Shown in pieces: positions 48,180-59,900 of a stretch of 64,000 nucleotides of DNA (position 1 is its first letter; the number at the start of each line of letters is the position of its first letter). Position numbers and translations under genes: made by a program. The notes beneath the pieces are model-generated. The model worked only from the letters and a program-made list of their open reading frames with translations, did not search any database and was not told the DNA's origin. Source of the DNA: Opisthocomus hoazin (taxonomy: Eukaryota > Chordata > Aves > Opisthocomiformes > Opisthocomidae); the NCBI RefSeq assembly GCF_030867145.1, contig NC_134415.1, positions 65,563,300-65,627,299 on the forward strand, read 5' to 3'.

Positions 48180-51100
48180 AAATAAAATAGGCTTGCTGTA
48201 ATCTCAGCCAAACATACATCTACCTTCAGAAGACCATATAGATCAGATGTTATTAGTCTTCCAGTCCCTGTTTTGAGAACAGAAACTATTTCTTGAGAAT
48301 GTTTATATGTCATTAATGACACCATAGTCAGTCAACTCAAATGTGATGTAGAGCCCTTTGTGTCAGACTTAGCAGCCCTTCAGTGCCTAACTTGCAGATT
48401 TTACAATGTTAAAAATGCACGTTGGTGAAGTAGCTACATCCATTTCTCCCTGCATGTGTGCTTTTAATGCAGACTTCAAGGGCACTTAGCTGTAGACAGA
48501 AATGTAATTCAGTGTTTTTTTCACAGCCTTTTAAACACAGATGTGTTTTCTTCTATGGCTATTGCATGACATATGTGCTGACAGTACTACCTATTAGTTC
48601 CTCTCATTAGAAAGAGGGAAAACTGAGGAAGAGCTAGAAGATGTCACTTGTGAAAAGTCATTTGACAAGGCCAGCAGCAGGATCAGAAATGGATCCCTGA
48701 CTCCTAAGTCTTAGGCCAGTGCTTTCCTCTTTTGCCCTCTTTTTGCTACCTCCTTTACTGTCAAGATCAAGCTGTTGCTTTTCTACTTGGACGTATTAGC
48801 AATGCTGCAACTCTAGAACTCTGGCTTTTAATACTCTCTCAATCCCACATGCAGAATCTTATCGCATATAAATAGCTCTGCAGCTTGATCTGACAGATGC
48901 CTCTGGGGGCACAGGATGGTACTGGAGAAAACCACATAATGATGCACTCAGTGCACGGTCGCTCTCAGCAGCAGCAGATTTCACATCAGGGCTTAGGAGT
49001 CCTTCTAAGACTACAGAGAACAGACCTCTGCAACACTCACAGCCTTTCGTGGCTATGCAGGAGGACGGGGGGTTAATCTGCGGGGTCTGAGTGCCAAGGA
49101 AGGAGACAGTTTCATCTTCTCTCCTGTGTGCTTGTACCTAGCTGTGTGTGGCTGGTTAGCGGAATGGTCTTGAACAAATGGCTGTAGCAGCAAAGCAGCC
49201 TGAGAGAAAGAGTCACAGGTGGGGGAAGGATGCTCCAGCTGTACAGTTGCACACACCAGCCACGTCTCTGCAACCCCGACATTCCTTAGCACAGATACCT
49301 CTAAACAACTACAACAGGAGATTAAAAAAAAAACGTGCTCCACATGTCACCACCCAAGCGCCTTGGAGGTGAGGAAATAAAAATGGGAGTGCTGTGTTCG
49401 ACATGATTGCTGGGCTAGCTGCTCCTGTCTCGCTCCTGAAGGCCTTTCCGAGGGTACCTTCACAGGAGTCAGGACTTGGGCATCTTCCACAGGCTTACTG
49501 TAGCCACTGATGAATTATAAAAAAGGGGCTTAAATTCCCCTTTCCCTTCCCATAAGACACACTACGCCAAAGCAACGGGCTTTAGGAGCAGGAGGGGGAA
49601 ACCACGGGGACTGGACCTGGCAGAAGCCGCTGTGCAGGCTGGCAGCTGTGGAGGAGCGGAGGGGCAGCTGGAGGGCTTGCAGAGCAGTGCCGTGGGATGA
49701 ATTGCCTGTACCGCAACAGGAAGAAGGAGATCAAGTCAGGTGAAATGCTAGCTAACGAGCAAAAGTCCTTGTAATCTGTGACAAATCTGTGCCTGTCCTG
49801 GGACGTGGTCCCAAAGACTCTGACTTTGAAGGTCCCAGAGCCACCAGCCACCCCTTCATTTTGTAGCCAGATTCATCACCTTTGACACAGCTCTTCAGAG
49901 GGACTTGCTATCCATTTCTCCAGATGAAAGCATTATTTATCCTTCCACTTAAAGTTACAAAGCATGCAAGACTAAAGCATGAAGCCAACAAACAGATTGA
50001 CGGGTCTTTTCCCGTCAGTTTTCTTACCACACTGACATTCCTCATCTCCTGGGGAAAAAAACCCACTAACACAAAAAAAACCCTAACCAAACAAACAAAA
50101 ACCTGTTTACTGCCTGCAACATTATCTCTCTTTTCACAGGTCAAATCAGTAAGTTAGCTTTGTCACTGGCACACTTGGGCAGCTCCTGAAAACCCATAAA
50201 TGTTTCTATTCTGCATTTCTTGCCTCTAGAAGGGTGAAGTGTTTTAGTCAATACACTGCCAGCTGTTTTCATCTTAATTCTTCTGAAACTGTGCACCTGA
50301 GGCTGGTTTGGGTATTATTGTGTTAGTATTCCTTGTTGGTTCTCTAGCAGTCTTTTTACAGCTTTCTCTGATTTAATTCTATTTGTCCTGAAGATCATAC
50401 ATAGGCCTGGCAGCCACCAATTTGAAAATTTATTAATTTGAAATACGACTCATTCGTCAGGCTCCTAAGGAAAAGAATGCAGACATTTTGCCCAGTCATC
50501 ACAACAGCCGTGCAGAGAGACACGTGAAAATGCAGAGGCCTCCCTCTTCCCAGCCGCTCAGTTCTGTTTATCCTCCAAGACACATTCACGTGTCAATTGT
50601 GAGGAGCATTTTGGCTGCAAGCCAGCTCACTCCATCATGTGTTCGAACAGAAAAAGAAGAGCAGTTACTATGTTTGTGTTTGTTTTCCTCTGCAGAGACA
50701 TGCTAATCTGGATGCTGTTTTAATCATTAAACTCTACCTGCTTGCATCCCTTTTCCAACAACTGCAACTGGCAAAACCATAGCTCTTGGGGCATCATTCA
50801 CAACCACTCATTTAAATACAGGAGCAATTTAATCATCTGCTTTACGATTAAACAGAAAACTTAATATCTTGAAGTGTCAGCACAAAGAATAACATTCAGC
50901 TTCTGGACTCCGTTTTGCCCGCAAAATTACTGATCTTTCAAAATAGCAGCAAACTGGGTAGGCAAGTGCTTGTTTGTCATTTTCATGTCCTGAGGAAAAA
51001 ATACCCACTTCCTCTTTCGTCAAAATCTTTCAAAGACTTGGCAGTGAACACAGTCCTCTGGGAGCACATTCCTGCTTTTAAAAACTAAGTAATTATTTCT

Positions 51101-54100
51101 GGCTCCCTTTTAGACCCACTCCACCTTTCCGTAACCAGCAGCCAAAGCCAGCCCCCCCCCAGCCGCAGCAGGCACCACGCGAACGCCTCATGCTCCCCTC
51201 TTCGGAACTCCGGCGCATACAGTGCGTTGCCAGTGCATCAAGGCTGGGCTTGCAGCACATGGCAAAACATCCCAGCACATGGCGGGCTGCCAAAAAAAAA
51301 AAAAAAAAATCAAAAAAGACAGACGCATTTCTGGCCTCCACCCAGAAGCTCAATAAAGTTAACAGAAAGTACAGGAACCATTTTGCAGCCCAAAAATGCT
51401 GATAAACTTCAGCCTTAGCCCAACGTCTCTGCACTGCCAAAGAAAATCCTCTGAAACAGAGTATCTACTGGGGCACTTTTATGTCATGGCTTCACATCTG
51501 AGTGGGTTTTCATGACATGTCTTAACATTTATTAAATTTCGCATTAGGAGAAAAAGGAAGAAAATTTTAAAAGAGCATTTTTTTTTCTTCTTTACCATGT
51601 TATTGGCGTTTTGACACCAATATGAAAATAAAGACTTCAGCTTGATTTGTAAAGTAAAAGCAAGGTCACATTTACTTTGTATTAACAAGATCCACTGTGT
51701 ATGAAGGGCTGTCTCAGGTCTTCATTGTTTATCTTATATCTGCTGTTCTTTACTGAACATACTGCTATTCCTTTTGATTCGAACTTCAAGAAACTTATAG
51801 TGATTTTGGTTTCCTTTATGAGCAAAAATTGAGACTGTCATGGTTTCTTTAGCAGAACCTGGACATTGTAAAAAACAAACAAGAAGAAATGTCTTCTCTA
51901 GTATCGTCAAGCTTTTTCCAAAGCAGCGTTCTTCCTAAAACGTTCCTGTTCTTTGTTTTGTTCACTATTAATTCTTTCTTTTTTTCATAGTTTGGGGCTT
52001 TGCTACTTTTCCTTCCTGTTCTCCATGTGCTTCTGAGTATTGTTTCAGCAGGGATATCTGCTCATAGCCCTTGCTTCCGCGTTCACAAAGCTCAGCTTCT
52101 GACTTGCGTAGTGCCCTGTGTTCAAGCAGTAGCTCCTGCTGTTTCAGCTGTAAAAAGCGGGCATGCCCTCAACGCAGGACCGCAGTCGTGTCCACCAGCT
52201 GCAGGGAAGTTTCACAGACTCAGCAATTAAAATACCTTCTCTCTCAGTTCTGCCCATCTTCCTGCAGAAGTACAAAAGCGTGACATTCTGTATGGCCCAG
52301 AAAAGTGAAGGGAAAACAAATAATGACAGATTGCAAAGAGTACGAATGTCGCTATGTAGAGAGGCCAAAACCCAGAAGAGCATTCACACGTGGAGATCCT
52401 GCCATACCCAGCCTTTCATTATACATTTTCCTGAGCAAAACTTTTGTTGTTGGCTGAGGGGCTCCAATACAGACAGAAACAGGGCACCTACACAGAAGGA
52501 TTCAGGAGGGTGGTGGTCCCCGTTCCCCATGCTGAAGCTGCATCTGGCCAGGGGGAGAGGCAGCCTGGCTGTGAAGGCCAGTGCTGAGGCTTCTTCAGGA
52601 CAAGGGGAGTTCTGGGCTCTGGTTCTTACTGGTAGCAGTGTTACACTTATTATCCAGTTATTTGCAGACTAGGTGGCAGAGTGGCAGTGTGGCAGCAACC
52701 TAGTCAGCCACCCTTTTGGTCAGTGATGATCAGTGCTATGCCTTGTGTCTTTTAAATATCTGGTAGCAGCACATCCCCCAGGATACCCTTCAAACTCTCT
52801 CGTTCTCCACTCTGTTTGCTACAGATTGCAGGGCCTGCCTGAACATTGCCAGCGTCCGTCAGCAGACCAAAATGCACCTGTCCATGAGTAGCTCTGTGCT
52901 TATATATCTTCATTTATTGCCAGTCCCATCTGGATATCTTCATTTTTTATATGCTGTCTCAGAAAAGCAAAATTCTCCACAGATCAACCGCACTTCCAGG
53001 TTATGCCTTTTCTTTTTCTGATTTCAGATTATTTTCTAGTTCCTGTTGAAGTCCCATCCCAGGCTGGATAAGCTAGATACTTCTCTGAGGTTAAATTCTC
53101 CTGGATCTCTCCAGCTGACAGCTTGAATCTTCCTCTTGGTTTTCACCACTGTTTATCTGTACCATAAAGTTGAGTCAAGCTGAACAAACCCCACAGAGGA
53201 ATCAGAGGAATTCTCTCTGTGCTAACAAACTTTTCTATTAATTAAGTGTAGGCGAACTGGCCCACCTTTGCTGGGAAACAGGATGTTCAGAGGCAAGAGC
53301 TCAAGAGAAACTGATCAAATTTTCTCTTGGAAGGTCTTAAGTAATGTCTTTGGCTAGCCCAATTTCCTGTAAGTACAGGTGGCACCTGCACTGGTTTTTC
53401 ATTCTCTGATCTTTTTCTCCACTTGCCCCTTCTGTAAGTCCTTGCCACAGAAACCAGTCACCAACCCAAGTTATTAAAATGTTGCAAGGTCCTTGCCTTT
53501 CCTGTGTAAGCTCAGCACATGTGGAATTACCTTAAACAGTGGGTCAATGTTACAACATAAAGAATATACATTTCTGCCACATATTTGCAATATAAGACAA
53601 ATGATGGGGGAAAAAACCCACAAACTGGGACATTGTTCCCTTTCACACAGACAGACCTGAAGCTTTTCTATGACAGTACTTGATTCCTCAGGCCATACTG
53701 GTTTTCCTTCAGTTGGTACTCAAAAAATAGTAACTGTGAAGATCACTCCAGAATAACAAGAACAAGGATTAGTTTGGAAATGGAAAATATAATTACTTTC
53801 TATCTCCTGGAGGTCTGCCAATGTATACTCTGATCCTTGCATAAGGGTAAGTGGGAACAGAGTGTCTGCTCCTTTAAGGGCAGAAGGTCAAGGACCTGCT
53901 TCAATGGAGAAAAGGAATAACGAGAGAAGGATGAAGCCATGAACAAAACACACAGGGACACAAACCTGACCGACAAATGGTAAGGGAGGCAGTGATGGGA
54001 ACCAAACCTGGTCAGTCACACCAGTTGATGAAGGCGAGTGAGAGTGTGGGAAGGTTTGTTCCAGTGAGGTTATCCTGTCAGCGATCTTGTTAATCAGGAA

Positions 54101-54449
54101 ACTAAAGAGAAAAGGTGAGAACCACAAAAAAATGGAAATGCAGACCGGGCAAAACAATGACAGAACTCAACCACACTAACTGATGGGCTGTCAAGAAACT
54201 ACTGGCACCACTTTCAGGAAGATCAGCCTGGACTTTGCAATGGCTGGGGTAGCAAGCCAGTCCAGTCGGGTCCAGTCAGCGCATTTGCCTGGCTGAGCCC
54301 CACGCATGATCCCCACAGCCTGTCCTTCACCGGGGCGAGGGAGGCGAGCGAGGGGCTCTGTGCCGGTGGCTGCCGGAGGGATGTGATGTGGGTCAAAGCC
54401 TGAGTGCCTGGTGCTGGCTGCTGGGGTCTGTATCTCCCCCAAGCCGGGA
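48180..54449. other. Non-coding single-copy sequence, no gene recognised
   Basis: 6.3 kb without a recognisable gene or repeat. An A18 run lies at 51292-51309 and a C10 run near 51152-51161. Open frames, such as the one at 52163-52672, are isolated, lack splice-like edges and show no known domain. Confidence 0.55.
51292..51309. repeat. A18 homopolymer
   Basis: Eighteen uninterrupted A, followed by TC and A6. I see no retrocopy upstream that would make it a poly-A tail. Confidence 0.9.
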
Positions 54450-54730
54450 GTGTGAGGGGGATGCGTGTGTGCTCACCAGCAAACTTTAGGCTGGGCCAGC
54501 TGGCGAGCAAGGGGGGCTCGGGTCTGGGGTGTCAGGGGGTCAGTGCTGCTGTGCCTGGGGGGGCTTGTGAACATGGGGTGTCTGTGGGATGAGTGTGTGA
54601 GCGCTTGGGTGTTTGCGGTGAGCCTCAAGCTGGACCAACTGGTGCGTGGGGACCTGTGGGGCGGGTAGGGGGGGCTGGGATGCAGGCAGGGGTGCCGGGT
54701 GGGCAGAGGGGCCGTGCTGGTGCTCAGAGA
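54450..54730 (+). repeat. G-rich patch with weak internal repeats and quadruplex motifs
   Basis: The plus strand is rich in G runs and GTGTG. Two segments look like diverged copies of one unit: AGGCTGGGCCAGCTGGCGAG (about 54489-54508) and AAGCTGGACCAACTGGTGCG (about 54627-54646). A clean quadruplex pattern with G4, G3, G7 and G3 runs and loops of 1, 2 and 2 lies at 54658-54679. It may be a decayed minisatellite. Open frames here are low-complexity. Confidence 0.5.
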
Positions 54731-55029
54731 TCTGCAAACACATGTGTGCTTGCGAACACAGAGAGTGCAACGCGTGTGCCTGCGCTAGTGACCTTCCACC
54801 TCTGCCAGCCTGCGGCGGGGGACCTGGCCGTCTGCGTTTTACCTGAGCCCTACACGTGGGTGCTTTTGGAGGCAGTGCATGGTCTGGAGGAGGCGGCCAC
54901 TTTCTCGACATCCTTTAACACCTTGCTTTCCTTCCAGACAGCAGGAGGAATTAGTGATTTGTGCATCTGACTTGCAGTTTTTCCACGTTCCTTTTCCTTT
55001 TTATTCAGCAGATGGTTATAGAAAAAGTA
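54731..55029. other. Spacer between the G-rich patch and a CR1 tail
   Basis: Nothing recognisable was seen in about 300 bp. Confidence 0.6.
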
Positions 55030-55254
55030 TCACAGAATGTTCGGGGTTGGAAGGGACCTCTGTGGGTCATCTAGTCCAACCCCCCTGCCGAAGCAGGGTC
55101 ACCTACAGCAGACTGCACAGGACCTTGTCCAGGCAGGTCTTGAATATCTCCAGAGAAGGAGACTCCACAACCTCCCTGGGCAACCTGTTCCAGTGCTCCG
55201 TCACCCTCAGAGGGAAGAAGTTCTTCCTCATGTTCTTCCTCATGTTCAGACGGA
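55030..55254 (-). mobile_element. CR1 LINE 3' tail (minus strand) with an internal 12-bp duplication
   Basis: On the minus strand it covers the last ~50 codons of ORF2 and the 3' UTR, ending in CCGAACATTCTGTGATAC with a single octamer. It shares the CCGAACATTC variant with the 33-kb copy. The 12-bp unit TTCTTCCTCATG is present twice in tandem (55221-55232, 55233-55244), which adds four codons and repeats MRKN in the translation. The 5' truncation is at about 55254. Confidence 0.95.
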
Positions 55255-56200
55255 AAATAGAAAAGTAGAAAATAACTACCCTAACTAAGATCATCAGGCC
55301 AAGAATGGATGCTTTTAGACAAGCTGTTCCGTATGCTTGTGGACCTGCACATGTTTTTACAGATGCACATACACGTATACTGTATACTTCTACTGAAACA
55401 AAGAAGCTCAAAGGTTTATTTCTTACCTACAACACCTGAAGATTTTTTTTTCTTCCTGGTTGACTTCCACAAAAATAAATACCTTTGATGACAACAAAGA
55501 GCGGTACATGATGTTCTGATGTGATTGTGGGTAGTTTTGTCTCCAACACATTCACAGTGTAGGTTCAAAGATTTGCCCAAACGACAGCGTTCTGTTTTGT
55601 TTTGGGAACAGGATGGTTAGGGAACCAAATTGTGAAATAGTCCATGCATGTGGTCAGCTGCTCGCCACCACGGTCTTCAAGTCCGTTGTTCTATCTATAG
55701 AAGTTTGTTCTACCAAATGAAATGCACTGGAATGCAAACGTTGTGGTTTTGCCTATCAGTCACACCCTGGTGCTGTTAAATCTGCAGCACACATACAGCC
55801 CTCTGCGACCTCTGTCTCCCGCTGTCTTTTCTGGAAAACTCGCTATTAGGTCTGCAACCAAACATCAGTAGTTCAGAGAAAAAGCACTAAAAAACTATAC
55901 CTATGTATTCTGGGCAAACTCTACCTGTACATTCCTGACAACTTTACATTTTTGAGCAGAGTGATTTTATCTGATTTTATCTTTACAGATTGTTTCAGAG
56001 ACCTTCCCTGTTTCCTGGCATATGGGTAATTTTTAACTCCTTGGGTGTATATGGCCTACCTCCCAGTAACATAAAAACCACAAATTTCATGCTGTTTTTC
56101 AAGGAAAACATAAAAAACTGTAGAAAAGTTTATTTTCAGCAAAAATCCAGGAAAAGAGAATCACACAAACTACTAATTGATTAGCTGCCTGTTTGATGCA
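55255..56200. other. Non-coding spacer, no gene recognised
   Basis: AT-rich sequence between two CR1 insertions of opposite orientation. Nothing recognised. Confidence 0.6.
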
Positions 56201-56873
56201 GGGTCCTGCACCTGGGGAGGAACAACCCCATGCATCAGTACGGGCTTGGGGTGGACCTGCTGGAGAGCAGCTCTGTGGAGAGGGACCTGGGTGTCCTGGT
56301 GGACGACAGGTTGACCATGAGCCAGCAGTGTGCCCTGGCTGCCAAGAAGCCAATGGGATCCTGGGGTGCGTCAAGAAGAGTGTGGCCAGCAGGTCGAGGG
56401 AGGTTCTCCTTCCCCTCTACACTGCCCTGGTGAGGCCTCATCTGGAGTACTGTGTCCAGTTCTGGGCTCCCCAGTTCAAGAAAGATGAAGAGCTACTGGA
56501 GAGAGTCCAGCGGAGGGCTACAAGGATGGTGAGGGGACTAGAGCATCTCTCCTATGAGGAGAGGCTGAGGGAGCTGGGCTTGTTCAGCCTGAAGAAGAGA
56601 AGGCTGCGAGGGGACCTAATAAATGCTTATAAATATGTGCAGAGTGGGTGTCAGGAGGATGGGGCCAAGCTCTTTTCAGTGGTGCCCAGTGACAGGACAA
56701 GGGGTAACAGGCACAAACTGAAGCACAGGAAGTTCCGTCTGAACATGAGGAAGAACTTCTTCCCTCTGAGGGTGACGGAGCACTGGAACAGGCTGCCCAG
56801 GGAGGTTGTGGAGTCTCCTTCTCTGGAGATATTCAAGACCCGCCTGGACAAGGTCCTGTGCAGCCTGCTGTAG
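56201..56873 (+). pseudogene. CR1 ORF2 C-terminal fragment with a 1-nt frameshift
   Basis: The first part reads through [20 protein letters not shown] and QQCALAAKK in one phase. After the missing base near 56346 the coding continues in the next phase with [19 protein letters not shown] and runs open to the LCSLL stop at 56871-56873. The reverse transcriptase core is absent. Confidence 0.9.
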
Positions 56874-56964
56874 GTGACCCTGCTTCGGCAGGAGGGTTGG
56901 ACTAGATGACCCACAGAGGTCCCTTCCAACCCCTACCATTCTGTGATTCTGTGATTCTGTGATA
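56201..56964 (+). mobile_element. CR1 LINE, 5'-truncated (764 bp)
   Basis: Homology to the 43-kb copy starts at GGGTCCTGCACCTGGGGAGG (56201). It contains the C-terminal ~225 codons of ORF2 and the 3' UTR with three octamers, ending at GATATCAC. It is very close to the 43-kb copy and carries the same 1-nt deletion in the GCCAAGAAGCCAATGG stretch. There is no other frame break, so the insertion is probably recent. Confidence 0.96.
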
Positions 56965-59900
56965 TCACTATGTTCCACCTGTATTCTACAGTATGCTATG
57001 TAAGTTTGTTGCAGAACAGTCTCATGTACTACAAAAGTGAATTCATTTTGTCTTACAAAATCTAAAACAGTCTTGACATTTATGTTCTTAACTCATTTTT
57101 TAGACTGAAGCTTATACAGTGGATGTATGCATTCATTTATTAATCTTACTACGGTCAGTATTGTGCCAGATCTTTGAACTGCCTAGCCTGTGTGTAGATC
57201 TGCTGGGCATTTTGTTTTGATATGATTACAAATGAAACCCATGGCCAGTTGAAATCAGAAGGATTCCTTATGAAATCAAGTGCTTTTTTTTCTCCTTTCA
57301 CCAGGTTTTATTCCCCTTTTAGCAGTACTATTTCATAGTACCGTCAGAAGATTTTTTCTCTTATGAGAGTATGGTTTGATTTTTGTCCTACAAAACCTTA
57401 AAAAAAAGGTTGAGAGGATATCAGTAATATACTTTACAAGAAAAATATGCTCCAGAATAAAATATACTCAGCAGCTAATATTTTTATACATTCTTTAGTT
57501 CACTAGTAATCCATATATATTACGAGAATACCTTTCAGTGCTATAGCAGGTAGTCTTGTTAAGTAATTTTTTTCTCAAATGATCACATCCTTTATTAACA
57601 TTAACCATATTTTTATTCCTATTAATCTTACCAGAACACTGTTCCAAGCTCTAACCTTGTGAAAATTGGAAACCTTCTTCTAATTTTCAGCCTTAATTCA
57701 GGCAGGAACATTTTCTACTTTGTGATTTTGTGTAAACTGTATCTTTTGGTTTAAAAACCTGGGACTGCTTAGACCGTGAACATATTTACAGGGAGGAGCA
57801 GCTCCCCTTTCAGCCTTTTCTTTTACCAGACTAGGCAAGACAGGAATTTTTAGCCTCTTCTCAGAAGAGAGGATACCCACTCTCAGCTGTTGATGGGAAC
57901 AGCTCCTTTCAGCACCTGTTCCTGGCTGTGTTTGTCCTCTTGGGACAGAGGTGAGCAGTCCAGTGCAGTGCTGCAGAAGGCATCTATCTGCTTCCTCAAA
58001 CGATGGAATTGATGTTTCCCTCTCTCTGCTGGATTCAACATACTTCCAATTTGCCTGATAACGGATTGAAAAAAATCTGATACCATTGCCCAGAGTCTTA
58101 TTAATTAGCACACAGCTCAATAACAGCAAGTTTCCCAACACAATAGACCATTGTATAGAATAAAGACCACGTGTTTGTTCTGGCTTCAGCTGATAGGCCA
58201 GTTTCCTGACCCACTGCTAATTTATCAAATGGGCTGCAGTTCTTTTTAAACAGAAGAATCATAAAACCAACAAATTATATCTAACAAAGGGTTAAGGTAA
58301 CAAAGGATTGTCGATCAATTTAGCAAGGCAGGTACAAACGTAAAAGATGTTAAAAAAATTTAACTAGTCTCTGTCATCTCAGACTCCTCTGAGACATCTC
58401 TCAGCAACACATGTCCATGGACAAGCCCAACAGTACCCTGGCTCAGGAATACTCACTTTCCTTGTGGGATCCTGAACTGCGCTCTACCCCATCTCAGCTC
58501 TGTGTAAGGGTAACAGCATCACATTGTGTACAAACAAGTAGCTGGAAATCCTCAGCTTCCTCTTCCTGTCGCTAATCAACCCTAGGAGATCTACTGTTGC
58601 AATGGCTGTTTAATTCTCTTCAGATGGTCATGAAAAAGCAGCGACAGCTTGGCTGGTACCAGTACGCACACTGCCTTTTTAATATGTTGATTTTTCTTTT
58701 TGACTCCGCCTTATTTTTCTGGCACTCATTTCAGTTACAGTTTCTTTGGGCTCCTCCCTTTCCAGATAACAGAACTTGCTTCAGGAAACACATATTCACA
58801 TAACAAAATTTTCTGTGAGTAGCAGAATTAATGATGCCTGATTTTCTATGGATTTATGCTGCTGATTCCCAAGTGCCATCTTCACATCACGTTCCCCACG
58901 ATACCTTGACTAGGCAAAGCCAGCACTCTGGATGCCCAGTATGAGTCATACACTTCCTGCTTGGCTCAGCAGTCTGCATGCATTGCACAACCAGTCAGAT
59001 GTCATGTTATTCTGGTTGCTGCCAAAGAAGATATATTGCGTAGCTTTCTCTCACTGGGAAATGTTTCATAGATTACTTTAAAATGCAAATAAAAGAGCCT
59101 CTGATGAAGTAATAGTATCGCTATAATCACAACAAATACTATGAGCATACACAAATTTCAGTTAGAATCCACCTAATCATGACGATTAAAAAAAACCTGA
59201 AAGTTCGATTCTTACGGTTTTTTCCCCATAAAACATGTTATTCTGTATTATGTGCATTGCTGAAAGTATCTGTGCCCATTCTTAGACCTCCTCATTATTT
59301 ACAATTCCATTCTGCTTTTGAATAGTCCCTACATAGATTTACAAGAAACAATACTTAATTTGGATTGAATTGATTAATGTTTATCCTGACTGTACATGAT
59401 GGTTCTGCTATGCATTGTTAATCACTGGGTACCATGCAGAATGGCAGTATCTCCCATTGTGATACTTTCTTCTTGCTATGAAAATGCTTTTTAGAAATTC
59501 ACAACATTCAACAAAACAGGCAACTTCCATTCTTCAATTTGTCCCCAGTAGTCTGTCAAACAACAGTGTGGCCTGTATAAGACTGATTTGCATAATAGAG
59601 TAACTATGGGTCTTTAAAGGCACTATATATGCACTATATGCAGTATCTCTAAAACACCACTAATATTTGGCGGTGATTTTGGCATGGGACTTTCCACATC
59701 AGACAGAGATACTAGATTACTGAAAGAGAACAAAGGAGCCAACATTTTTTCTTCTGAGACTGATTCTGGTGCTAGCCTGTTTTATGAAGTGGGACTCTTT
59801 ATCAGAAGACATTTTTGCACCTAGGTTAATGGCACTCTTTTCCAGAACGTTATAGAAGATACGATCTGTCTGGGCTACACTTTAACTCTTACAAGGCCTA

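Noticed and set aside
51292..51309. A18 run considered as the tail of a processed pseudogene
   Set aside because: The 300 bp upstream show no gene-like open frame or recognisable transcript, and there is no polyadenylation signal in the right place.
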